From: DATJGR01 sp963735085
GTDB lineage: Bacteria > Pseudomonadota > Gammaproteobacteria > Pseudomonadales > Azotimanducaceae
Direction of reading: 5' to 3'
DNA: 64,000 nt
NCBI GenBank assembly: GCA_963735085.1
Contig: CAVTJP010000002.1
Span: forward strand, 1 to 64,000
How positions within the stretch are numbered: the first letter of the stretch is position 1; the number at the start of each line of letters is the position of its first letter. The position numbers and the translations under genes were made by a program. Below are positions 34,123 to 42,401 of the stretch, piece after piece. Below the pieces are notes generated by a model, which saw only the letters and a list, made by a program, of their open reading frames with translations, searched no databases and was not told where the DNA came from.

Positions 34123-35196
34123 GTGGACGTCGATCGCATCCGTTTGTATGCATCGTTGCGCTCGACTCTGACAGCACTCAACGATTCCTCGATTCGCGAA
34201 CTGCTTCGCCGCGTACCTCGTACGGGAATATGGGGAAGTAGTGGCTCAATACGAATTGACGGGCGACGAGTATTCGCGAAGCGAATTCCGTTGACTGAAC
34301 GCGAGTTCGACGAACAGCTTGCGACCAAGAACTTTGGCCGCATTCCTACGTACTACAGCTACGGTGTTGGCTCGATGGGAACCAACGCTTGGCGAGAAGT
34401 CGTGACTGCAACTAAAGCAACGAACTGGGTACTCGCCGGCGAATGCGAGAGTTTCCCGATGATGTTCCATCATCGCGTTCTGCGACAAAACGGCAGGAGA
34501 CAGGCGCCACCCAGGAAGTGGTTGGATGATTACATTCGCTACTGGGGGCGAAGCAAACGCATTGGCAATCGGGTCATCGACCGTGCGTTGGGTCCTGCTG
34601 AGCTTGTCCTGTTCTTCGAGTATTTCCCTTCGATTTGGGCCGACGATTGCCGCCGAGATCTGACTCGCGTTGCCGACGGTGTCGATGCGATCACCAATAT
34701 CGTGGAGTTCCTTCAGGTCAACGGGATTACCCATTTCGACGCGCACCCTCACAACGTCCTTACGGACGCAAACGGTTACTACCTAACTGATTTTGGCCTT
34801 GCGATGGATCGGGACTTCGACCTCAACGATTCCGAAAAACGTTTCCTTCAGCGTCACATTCGCTACGATCGCGCGAATGTGCTGGTTCATGCGGCAGGTT
34901 TCCTGACAGAACGATTCAGGCGATCGAGCAAGAGACGCCGCGCTTTGGTACTTGATCAGCTCGGTATTGAGGAGCCGGAAAGCGGCTTAGTACTTCAGAA
35001 ACACCTTGTCGATAGCCTCCAGATCATCGCTCAACCGCTGCAGCTACCGGAATCATACTCTCGGTTCTTGAATCGCTTCCGCCAGGTCATCAACCTGGTG
35101 AGCGAATTCGATCGATCGATCATTCAAAGCCGCTCGAAAAGCGAAAAGTTCCCGCACCGACGCGTAGGCACACTGTTGAAACACATCGATAGGTAG
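34123..35196 (+). CDS. Protein-kinase-like protein
   Basis: This 357-residue protein is read from GTG 34123. The kinase fold is supported by a candidate ATP lysine (Lys53 in 'VFAKRIPL'), the catalytic loop 'HFDAHPHN' (204-211) and the metal-binding 'DFG' (223-225). The glycine-rich loop is weak ('GIWGSSGSIRID'). The catalytic loop HFDAHPHN resembles atypical or phosphotransferase-type kinases more than classical Ser/Thr kinases. It is the only gene of this kind within the array and is divergent from paralogue 16. The substrate is unknown. Confidence 0.7.
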   Translation: MDVDRIRLYASLRSTLTALNDSSIRELLRRVPRTGIWGSSGSIRIDGRRVFAKRIPLTEREFDEQLATKNFGRIPTYYSYGVGSMGTNAWREVVTATKATNWVLAGECESFPMMFHHRVLRQNGRRQAPPRKWLDDYIRYWGRSKRIGNRVIDRALGPAELVLFFEYFPSIWADDCRRDLTRVADGVDAITNIVEFLQVNGITHFDAHPHNVLTDANGYYLTDFGLAMDRDFDLNDSEKRFLQRHIRYDRANVLVHAAGFLTERFRRSSKRRRALVLDQLGIEEPESGLVLQKHLVDSLQIIAQPLQLPESYSRFLNRFRQVINLVSEFDRSIIQSRSKSEKFPHRRVGTLLKHIDR

Positions 35197-35395
35197 ACCC
35201 CGAGTGACCGGATCTGGCCGAAAGCGGGCGGTCGCGCGTTCGCCTGCATCACCATCACCGAATGCAATGCCGGGCGCTACTTCCTCATGTCGCGGCGGGT
35301 TCCTCCATCAGACGGAAACCCGAAAGCGGATTCGCGCGGCGCATGAAATCTCCGTATTTGCTCGGAACTACGATACGAACCACCTGAGCCAACTG

Positions 35396-36058
35396 CTACG
35401 AGACTGGCGGTGTCGAAACCGATTGAGCGTTGGATCGCTGAGCCGATTCACGCGCAAGACCATCGACGAACTCGACGAAAGCGCGGTCGTACGCTTCTTT
35501 CTGCCTCGACCACGCCCAAGCGCACACTGGCTCGGCGATTGAGGTTGCCTGGCCGTACGCGCGGTTTAGGATCGCGACGCCCTCGGCGACGTCGCGCTCC
35601 CAATCCTGATTGACGCCTTTCGCCGTCCAGTCGCCTACGAGAAGCCGTTGTGTAGAGATCGAGCGCTCTCGAATGGCCTGCCAACGGTGGTACATAGACG
35701 GATGCTGATGCAGCAATTCGGCTAGATGCGCGGAGTGAACTCGCTCGCGACCACTTCGGAGCGTCGCACTGCGCCTGTACGCGTGAAACGAGTCGGATGA
35801 CAGCATGCGCACAATCCGATCAACGCGCAGGTTGTCGTCGGCGCTTAGCTCAACGCCGGAGTTCGCCCTGACCCAAAGTTCGGCGTGATCAAGGAGGAGA
35901 CGATCGCATTCGAAGCGGTTGTCTCGCGCCCTGTCGACAAGGTTTGCGTCGGCTGCTAGCCGTGCAGCGCGCCACTGTACAGACAGGTAAATGAGCGTTA
36001 TCACGACTGCTGCCGCGCCGAGTATCTCCCCGACCGCTCCGATCGCATCCCAGTTCGT
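35396..36058 (-). pseudogene. Array membrane protein, paralogue 17, start codon lost
   Basis: The full family sequence (NWDAIGAVGEILGA, helix, 'YLSVQWRAARLAADAN') is present from 36058, but the position of the ATG reads ACG. The next in-frame initiator is a GTG at 36004 inside the helix, giving a 202-residue product without an intact membrane segment. It otherwise matches paralogue 5 closely and carries about 45 extra C-terminal residues. The conserved upstream block is still present. It is either silent or initiates poorly. Confidence 0.6.
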
Positions 36059-36208
36059 ATCCCCTCCTATGTGGATGGGTAGAGCGTAAAACGGTACGCG
36101 CCTTCAGGGAATGGTCAGGCGGCTCCGACCAACACGATCAGGACGATCTTCGTAACGCGCACGGGATGCCTCCCTCGTGCCTTTGCTCCCCGGCCAGCGC
36201 GTCCGCCT

Positions 36209-37327
36209 TCATCGACCGGCGTAGAGCTGATTGAGATTCGCCAACCGCTCCGGGTCAAGCCGCCTGCCGGCGATGGCCGAGTGATCCGGGCCGTAGCGAT
36301 GACCTCGGAACACCAGGTTCACCCTGCCGCCCAGCCGTGGGTTGTTGACGAAGAACGGATTGATGTACTCCCAGACCACCTTCTTGTCGCGAGTCACTTC
36401 GAACAGATGTCCTTTGGCGGTTTCGCAGATCAACACGTTGCCGTTTGGCAGCACTTCCACGCCGCCACCCATGACGGTGTAGAAAGAAAACGGCGGATTG
36501 TCCTGATATTCCCAGAGAATCTCCTTGGTCTTGGCGTCGATCTCGAGGGCCCTAGAGTACTCCACGCCCTTGCGATGCACGCCGTTGTCGAAGATCGTGA
36601 TCTTGTTGTCGCTGGAGTACTTGACGTCGTGCTGGTGCGTCGCGACCCCGTTGGCGAGTTTCCATTTGAATTTGCCGGTTCTGGCGCTGACCTCGGCAAC
36701 CAGGTTGATGCGCCGAAAGCTCAGCAGCCAGTCACCTTTTGGCGACAGCGAGATCGAGTTGCAGTGACTCCACTCGAGGCGATGATCCAGTGGACAGATC
36801 ACTTCGGTCTTCGGATCGAAGTACTGCCATGACTTCCACTCCCTGACGATCTCGCCCTGCGGCGTCACTTCGAACACGATGTCGCCCAGCATCTCCTTGG
36901 GATCGTCGTCAGGTTCGTGGTAGCCGCCTTTGACGCGTCTCACCACGCTCGGCGGAATCCGCGACCACTTCACGAGCAGCGTGTTGCCGTTGGGCAGCCG
37001 CTGATAGTCGTGATGAAGCATCGGGTCCTGGTATTCCCAAACCACGTTGCCGTCCCAGTCCATCTCGTAACAGCCCGAGGCGTGACCACCCATGCCGCGC
37101 TTTCCGAGTTCGTCCTGCGGTGCCGCCGCCAGCGCCATGAGGTTTCCGTTGGCCAGCAGCTCCGGATTCAGGATGCCCCGTGCGTTCTGCCATTCATGAA
37201 CGAAGCGACCCTCCATATCGATGAGGAACGCCTTGGTGCGATCGGCGGGAAACAGCGTGTAGCCGCGGTAACTGAGTTGCGGGTTGTAGTGAATCAAGCC
37301 GTTTGGATGGTGTTCGGAACGTGCCAC
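36209..37327 (-). CDS. Arylsulfotransferase (ASST)-type beta-propeller protein
   Basis: The product has about 372 residues from GTG 37327 (behind GGGGGAG). The frame is open upstream to 37471, but that part is Arg/Cys-rich and unlike the family. It shows six repeated propeller blades with 'G-N-V-V-W-E-Y-Q' and 'LPNGNTLLV' motifs and the conserved segment 'SHCNSISLSPKGDWLLSFR'. ASST proteins transfer sulfate between phenols without PAPS, although many propeller relatives have unknown activity. No signal peptide is visible with this start. Confidence 0.7.
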   Translation of the reverse strand: MARSEHHPNGLIHYNPQLSYRGYTLFPADRTKAFLIDMEGRFVHEWQNARGILNPELLANGNLMALAAAPQDELGKRGMGGHASGCYEMDWDGNVVWEYQDPMLHHDYQRLPNGNTLLVKWSRIPPSVVRRVKGGYHEPDDDPKEMLGDIVFEVTPQGEIVREWKSWQYFDPKTEVICPLDHRLEWSHCNSISLSPKGDWLLSFRRINLVAEVSARTGKFKWKLANGVATHQHDVKYSSDNKITIFDNGVHRKGVEYSRALEIDAKTKEILWEYQDNPPFSFYTVMGGGVEVLPNGNVLICETAKGHLFEVTRDKKVVWEYINPFFVNNPRLGGRVNLVFRGHRYGPDHSAIAGRRLDPERLANLNQLYAGR

Positions 37328-37658
37328 AACTCCCCCTGCGCTTGTTCTTCTTGCACCAACCTTACAGTGGGGCGCGGATCTGTCAACGAATCTGTTATTT
37401 GGCGAGGTGTCGGTGAATCTGCACTTCAGCGATCCGTCGAAGCAGCACCGGCGACGGCGTACTTGCTGCACACGCTCGGGTGCATGTTGCCTTGTTCGCC
37501 CGCACCTCCGGGAGTATGGTCAGAGGTCCTTGGGGGAGGGAAGTAACCTGTCGTTCTGACCTTTGTGAGTTCGCGTCATGTGTGCTCACTGAGTCTTGAA
37601 GGCTGCAGTACTGCCGCCGGCTAATTTGCGATCAAACAAAACGCAGAGGAACGACTCA

Positions 37659-38316
37659 TGAAAGGACTGATTCTGTTGTTGGCGACGCTGTGCGCGTCAT
37701 ATACGTTTGCGGATGTAGCCGTGGTACGTGAATTTCAGCCCACGCTGGCCACGCGGCCGAAATGTTCCAGCGCGCCACAGAGGCGAAGGCCATACAGGAA
37801 AAGCTTGGCGCCGCGGTGAACATTTACACCGATCAAAACAACCACATGAACTACGTGTTGGCGTTTTCCGATTGGGCGGCGTGGGCAAAGTTTTCTGCCG
37901 CGGCGGCGGGCAGTAAGGAATGGACGGCGTTTGTGGCGAAGCTGAACTCAGGTACGCCGTCTGCAACCAGTGTTGACGTGTTGTTCCTCGATCAGCCGCT
38001 CCTCGCAAAAACGACGCCCGTGACGGTGGTCTACAAGTGGGAAATCATACCCGGCAAAGGTGCGGCGTTCATGGCGTTGGCTAAGGAAGCTGCCGGCATT
38101 CAGACCAAGCTTGGCGCAAGCCCCGGCATCAATGTCGATGACCTCGGCAACGTCTGGTACGAGACGGCGTTCGACAGCTGGGCGGCATGGGCCGCGTTCG
38201 ACGCCGCCATGGCAAAGAGCGCTGATTGGGCCGCCTTCCTTGCGAGAGCGAACAAGGATCCATCGGCGAAGCTGACGCGGGTACTTCGCCTGCAGCAGTA
38301 TAGTCCGCCCCAGTAG
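37659..38316 (+). CDS. Secreted duplicated-domain protein, probable frameshift
   Basis: An ATG at 37659 behind AGAGGAA begins a clear signal peptide (MKGLILLLATLCASYTFA) followed by 'VAVVREFQ'. The homologous continuation ('HAAEMFQRATEAKAIQEKLG') lies one base out of frame, from about 37745. The mature part has two similar halves of about 85 residues, each with a 'DWAAWAKF' or 'SWAAWAAF' core, like dimeric alpha-beta-barrel (ABM/NIPSNAP-like) domains. If the indel is an error the protein is about 218 residues and periplasmic. If not, only the leaderless part from 37762 can be made. Confidence 0.55.
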
Positions 38317-38426
38317 GCAGTCGTTCGGGCTGCTGGCACCGTGGCCAGCGGTCCCGCAGTTTCTGTTTCGCTGTTGTTGCAGCAGTGCTGCACGCTGCGC
38401 GTTCGCCACCTGCCCCGAGAGGTCGC

Positions 38427-39275
38427 ATGAAGATTCTCGTCAACGGCGTTCGACTCTTCTTCGATGTCGAGGGAGCCAAGCTGGTGCCAGATGGTGCGGC
38501 AATGGCGGAGCGACCAACCCTCATTCTGCTTCACGGTGCACCGGGCGTCAGCGACCATTCCAGCTTCAAGCCGTTGTTCGGGCGCCTCGCGGACACCGCG
38601 CAGGTGATCTATCTCGACCTGCGAGGCTGCGGGCGGAGCGAGGCAGGACCTCCGCATGATTGGACTCTGGAGCAGTGGGCCGATGATCTGCGAAGCTTCT
38701 CGGAAGCGCTAGGGATTGATCGCCCGATCGTTCTCGGTCAGTCGGGAGGTGGTTTCGTAGCAATTGTGTACGCTGCGCGCCATCGCGACCACGTCGGCAA
38801 ACTCATTCTGGCGAGCACGCAGGCGCGGGTCACTCCCGAACGAATCGTCGACGTGATTCACCGGCGCTCGACGGCGGAGGCGGTGTCTGCAACAGAACAT
38901 TGGCTGCGCCACCCGTCCGATCCCGTTGCGAGCGTTGGCTGGCAGAAGCATGGATTGCCGCTGTACAACCACCGGGTACAAGACCCCGATGCGGCAACTC
39001 GGGTGACTCGCCAACTCGACACGTGGCGGTCGTTTGCCAAACTTTGGTATGAGGATCGCCGCGACCTGCTGCCACTCATGAAGCAAATCTCCTGTCCAAC
39101 CCTGATCCTCCATGGGGACGACGACCCGATCTGTCCGATCGATGATGCGCACGGCATGCTGGCGGCACTACGTCCGGGCATCGGCCGACTTGAACAGTTC
39201 GAACGCTGCGGTCACGGTGTCTGGCGCGATCACCCTGAGGCTGGGTTGCACGCGATCCGGACATTTATTTCTTGA
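38427..39275 (+). CDS. Alpha/beta hydrolase, proline iminopeptidase-like
   Basis: This 282-residue protein starts at ATG 38427 behind GAGAGG. It has the alpha/beta-hydrolase landmarks: the oxyanion loop 'LILLHGAPGVSDHSSF', the nucleophile elbow 'GQSGGG', the acidic residue in 'LHGDDDPICP' and His in 'CGHGVW'. The 'G-x-S-G-G' elbow and mid-domain 'W-R-S-F' resemble prolyl aminopeptidases or haloperoxidase-like esterases. It is probably cytoplasmic. The substrate is unknown. Confidence 0.82.
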   Translation: MKILVNGVRLFFDVEGAKLVPDGAAMAERPTLILLHGAPGVSDHSSFKPLFGRLADTAQVIYLDLRGCGRSEAGPPHDWTLEQWADDLRSFSEALGIDRPIVLGQSGGGFVAIVYAARHRDHVGKLILASTQARVTPERIVDVIHRRSTAEAVSATEHWLRHPSDPVASVGWQKHGLPLYNHRVQDPDAATRVTRQLDTWRSFAKLWYEDRRDLLPLMKQISCPTLILHGDDDPICPIDDAHGMLAALRPGIGRLEQFERCGHGVWRDHPEAGLHAIRTFIS

Positions 39276-39338
39276 ACTCAACTGCTAGCCCGCCCGGCTC
39301 GATGCCGTGAATGGCTTCGATTCGGAAGGAGGTGGCTG

Positions 39339-39703
39339 ATGTCGTTTGCAGAGTTCGCGCAGATCGCCGGCAATCTGGGTGAGTTTTTCGGCGCGGTTGC
39401 GGTGTTCGTGACGCTCGCGTATCTGGCCGTTCAGGTTCGCCAGAGCAACAGACTCGCGATCACCCAAACAAACTATGCAAGCGCGACGGCGCTGCGGGAT
39501 GAACTGGCGGCATTTCTGGATCCCCTCACGTTGTCAGGCGCATTGCTCAAGTCCAGTCTGCGTGGGCGCGCAGCTGGTGGAAATCGATAGGGCGCGTGTC
39601 CAAATCCAGAGAGTTTGCCGAATACGTCGACGCGTTGATCAAAAACGAATCCGTGGCGCGCAGTTATCAGGAACTGATCCACGGCGGACAGGCCGGCGAT
39701 TAG
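39339..39703 (+). pseudogene. Array membrane protein, paralogue 18, frameshifted and shortened
   Basis: The copy starts MSFAEFAQIAGNLGEFFG behind GGAGGTG and has a helix ending 'YLAVQVRQSNRLAITQ'. The frame stops at 39590, but a family-like C-terminus ('SAWARSWWKSIGRVSKSRE', then 'FAEYVDALIKNESVARSYQE') continues in another frame to about 39703. Total recoverable length is only about 120 residues, so part of the middle is also deleted. Confidence 0.55.
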
Positions 39704-39787
39704 CTGCGTCGATTGCGCCGATGCAACCGCGCACGCTGCAACCGGCGGTGAATTGTTTACCACGGACGCGGCCTGCCAGATGCGCGT

Positions 39788-40240
39788 TCATTCTCGCGCA
39801 GCGGCCCAGTCACTCACATAGCGCCATATGCCGTCGTCGTCCTTGTGCCAGATGATCACGTAATCGTCGGCGCCACTCGCCCATGTGCCGTCCTCGCGTA
39901 GCGTCTGGTAACTCATGTGGCCCCTTTCGAGAGCGTGATTGGCCGCGAGCGGTTCGACGGTCTCGGTCGTGAGAGATGAATCCTTCAGAATCGGGAAGGA
40001 GCGGTTGAACAGCGCTTCTATTGCCGCGCGCCCGACGATTGGCTTTGCGCCAGGGGCAATGAGCACAGCGTCAGGCTCGTAATTCGCGGCCAGACGGCCC
40101 GCGTCGTGTGCGTTGTAAGCAGCAGCCCATTCGTTTTCGCGCGCCTGAATCACTTTGATCAGCGATTCGTCCGCCAGAGCCGGCGCTGCAACCACGGTCG
40201 AGCACAGCCCGATCAGCAATGCGAATTGGTGGTGTTTCAT
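39788..40240 (-). CDS. Secreted SnoaL/SgcJ-type NTF2-fold protein
   Basis: This 150-residue protein starts at 40240 with a signal peptide (MKHHQFALLIGLCSTVVAAP, cut after 'ALA'). The domain shows 'VIQARENEWAAAYNAHDAGR', then 'LFNRSFPILKDSSL' and the closing 'WHKDDDGIWRYVSDWAAARE'. This pattern is typical of the SgcJ/EcaC oxidoreductase-like or ketosteroid-isomerase-like family. Periplasmic members are common but usually uncharacterised. Confidence 0.75.
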   Translation of the reverse strand: MKHHQFALLIGLCSTVVAAPALADESLIKVIQARENEWAAAYNAHDAGRLAANYEPDAVLIAPGAKPIVGRAAIEALFNRSFPILKDSSLTTETVEPLAANHALERGHMSYQTLREDGTWASGADDYVIIWHKDDDGIWRYVSDWAAARE

Positions 40241-40298
40241 ACTGTCCCTCCCCGGACGTCCAGCCGCCACCGAGGTTACTTGCGTGAGGAGCGCCGAA

Positions 40299-40868
40299 TC
40301 AAGAATGCGAAGATGGCCCATCGGTCGTAGGGGATGCGGCCGCCTCGCGGTCGAGGTTCCTGCTTTCATCGAGAATCTTTCGTGTGGCGTGCTCGGTAAG
40401 AGCGGGATCAGTTCCATCGAGTTCGGCATCAATTGCTTTGACGAATTCCGGCTCGAAGGAGAATTGCCCGGCAGTCTTCCACCAGATTCGCCCAACGCGG
40501 AAGCCAAGGTTGCCCGCGGCAAAACGTTTTGCGTAGGCCCAACTTTCTTCGGACGCCAGACCTGCATCATGGGCGCGCCAAGTGCTCTGTGCGGTGAGCA
40601 TAACGTTGTTGAGGTAGGACCACAGCTGGCCGATCTGCGCTTCAGTCAGCTTCGCCGGATGGAACAATGCCGTTGCGTAGGCGATGTGGGTTGTGTCGCC
40701 CATGTTTGCGAGCTCTCCGGCGTCCATACCGCGATCCAGTTCAATCGCGTTCTGGAGCCGGATGGTTTCGGTGTTGAAGTTGATTTGAAAGGCGACCAGC
40801 AGCAGCCCGCCGATCACACCGAAATTTGCCAGGAGCGTCAGCCACTTGTTCACAGCATCGAGATTCAT
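40299..40868 (-). CDS. Array membrane protein, paralogue 19 (divergent)
   Basis: This 189-residue copy begins MNLDAVNKWLTLLANFGVI at 40868. The helix is followed by 'LVAFQINFNTETIRLQN', a variant of the YLAVQIR block. The C-terminal domain is longer and has 'LWSYLNNVMLTAQSTWRAHD' and a polar tail. It keeps the family design but has drifted far, which suggests that it is an old copy. Confidence 0.6.
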   Translation of the reverse strand: MNLDAVNKWLTLLANFGVIGGLLLVAFQINFNTETIRLQNAIELDRGMDAGELANMGDTTHIAYATALFHPAKLTEAQIGQLWSYLNNVMLTAQSTWRAHDAGLASEESWAYAKRFAAGNLGFRVGRIWWKTAGQFSFEPEFVKAIDAELDGTDPALTEHATRKILDESRNLDREAAASPTTDGPSSHS

Positions 40869-41026
40869 CGCGTCCCCCTCGGTTGATGGTCTAAGCGAGG
40901 CTAACATTGGATTGAAGCGGCGGTGCTGGCTCGTATGGCGTGAGCCGAGATGTGCACGCTCGATACCATCGGTCGTTCGCGACTCTCCGCTGAGATAACC
41001 TGTGTGCGCAACGAGGGGGCAGGGGT

Positions 41027-41509
41027 ATGGCCTGGACGATTCAGGACCTGGGTGCGCTAGGAGAATTCATCTCTTCGTTGGCTGTCTTGATCACGCTCAT
41101 TCTGCTTGTGGCTCAGGTGCGGCAGACGAAACAGGCAATCCGGGACAACAGTTACCTCCTGAGCGCCCAACTCATTTATGAAACCTTCGACCTGGCCGCG
41201 ACCAGCGAATACTTGTCCCGCGCCAACGCTAAAGATCATGCCGGGCAGACGCTGACGGCGGATGAGGAGCTCGCGTTGATCAACTATTGGCGATCGCTGA
41301 TCCGCCGCGCCGAAGCGTTCCACTACCAAAGCCACAGGAGTTTGGTGTCTGCCGATCGACTGGCTCAATTCGGCGAGCGCTTGGCGAGAACGCACGACGC
41401 AAGCGCTCGGTTTCGCGAGGCGTGGGCACGGGATTTGCCGACGATGACGGAAGACTTTCGCGTCTGGGCCGAGTCCTATTTCGCGGAACAATCAACAGCC
41501 CAAAGCTGA
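41027..41509 (+). CDS. Array membrane protein, paralogue 20
   Basis: This 160-residue copy begins MAWTIQDLGALGEFISS with a helix ending 'LLVAQVRQTKQAIRDN'. The domain contains 'INYWRSLIRRAEAFHYQSHR' and 'DDASARFREAWARDLP'-like acidic helices. It is the last apparently intact member of the array. A stub of another copy begins 11 bp downstream on the same strand. Confidence 0.7.
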   Translation: MAWTIQDLGALGEFISSLAVLITLILLVAQVRQTKQAIRDNSYLLSAQLIYETFDLAATSEYLSRANAKDHAGQTLTADEELALINYWRSLIRRAEAFHYQSHRSLVSADRLAQFGERLARTHDASARFREAWARDLPTMTEDFRVWAESYFAEQSTAQS

Positions 41510-41520
41510 GGGGAGCGCAC

Positions 41521-41640
41521 ATGGATCTGATGGATGCGGCTAATCTGTTGGGCGACCTCGGAGACTTTGTTGGTGCGGAATTACTCGCAACGTTTCTAGC
41601 ACCACGGCGCTTGTTGGCGCCGCGAAACGGAAAATGTCAT
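41521..41640 (+). pseudogene. N-terminal stub of array paralogue 21
   Basis: The frame starts MDLMDAANLLGDLGDFVGA, matching the family N-terminus (compare MDLVSASQVLGNLGEFLG). It then breaks off within the membrane helix ('ELLATFLAPRR') at about 41590, where sequence of the AlpA-carrying element begins. It marks the right-hand edge of the array. Confidence 0.5.
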
Positions 41641-41660
41641 CGCTGGCCCCGGACGGCTCT

Positions 41661-41849
41661 TCATGACCGTTCTCGTTCGGCCAATCTCGCTTCGTTCCAC
41701 GCAATCAATTCGCTCTCGACCCACGCCACGGCGCGGCTGCCATAGAGCTTGACCGGTTTTGGGAACTTGCCTTGCTTCATCAGCAAGTAACACGTCGATG
41801 TCGGTACACCGGTCAACCGTCGACGTTCGGGATCGCGAACGAGGCGCAT
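41661..41849 (-). CDS. AlpA-family phage transcriptional regulator
   Basis: The product has about 62 residues from ATG 41849, or 75 from 41888. The AlpA/excisionase HTH is evident: 'RRRLTGVPTSTCYLLMKQGK' followed by 'FPKPVKLYGSRAVAWVESEL'. AlpA proteins control integrase or excision in P4-like satellites and islands. It lies beside a degraded element gene and at the edge of the array, but no integrase is visible near it. Confidence 0.78.
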   Translation of the reverse strand: MRLVRDPERRRLTGVPTSTCYLLMKQGKFPKPVKLYGSRAVAWVESELIAWNEARLAERERS

Positions 41850-41940
41850 TGTTTTGAGAACCTCGATATTCTGGTGAGGTCCATACAAGTACTACGACGC
41901 CTAACGTCTCGCAAAAGGGGAACTGCGGGAGCGGAAATCG

Positions 41941-42195
41941 TTAGCCCAAGTCCCCGACGATTTTGCGCACGATCTTTTTCGTCACCGGTTTCAGGCCGGC
42001 TGCGGAGAGCGCGACGCGAACGATCGACAGGAACTCACTATTCGAATCGGGCTTAGATTCTTTGCCGTTCACCCAGAACATCGGTTTGCCGACATGGCGG
42101 TGATAGGCGAGGGCGATGTTCACGAACCAAATGATCACGCGTGTAAGCGGCTTGGGTTCGCGTGGGTTCCAGGTAGACGCGTCCTTTCGGAACAC
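41941..42195 (-). CDS. Mobile-element hypothetical protein, probably a fragment
   Basis: This 84-residue frame contains 'LTRVIIWFVNIALAYHRHVG' and 'KPMFWVNGKESKPDSNSEFL', a composition typical of uncharacterised integrative-element proteins. It begins right at the point where a cupin gene is truncated, so it could be the 3' part of a larger gene brought in by recombination. Confidence 0.45.
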   Translation of the reverse strand: MFRKDASTWNPREPKPLTRVIIWFVNIALAYHRHVGKPMFWVNGKESKPDSNSEFLSIVRVALSAAGLKPVTKKIVRKIVGDLG

Positions 42196-42199
42196 CTTC

Positions 42200-42371
42200 C
42201 AACTGGCTGTCGCTCGCCGATCTCGATCAGCAGCTGACCCTTCAGGCAGTAACAGTGCTCAGACATCTGCGAATGGCGGTGCCAGAGACCATCTGTTCTG
42301 GGCTGCAGCTCGAACTCCGCGACACGCACCCCACGGGCGTGGATGAGTTCAATCATCGACCAGGCGAGCAT
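42200..42371 (-). pseudogene. Truncated cupin-domain protein
   Basis: The first 50 residues ('MIELIHARGVRVAEFELQPR', then 'WHRHSQMSEHCYCLKGQLLI') form the first cupin motif, with metal-binding His residues and Glu replaced by polar ones. At about 42200 the reading runs into the mobile-element sequence and the second cupin motif is missing. The gene was evidently cut by an insertion or deletion. Confidence 0.55.
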
Positions 42372-42401
42372 TTGGATCGCAACGAGCTGGCACGCAACAG
42401 A

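Noticed and set aside
19291..41640. Diversity-generating retroelement as the source of array variation
   Set aside because: No reverse transcriptase or template/variable repeat pair was found in the window.
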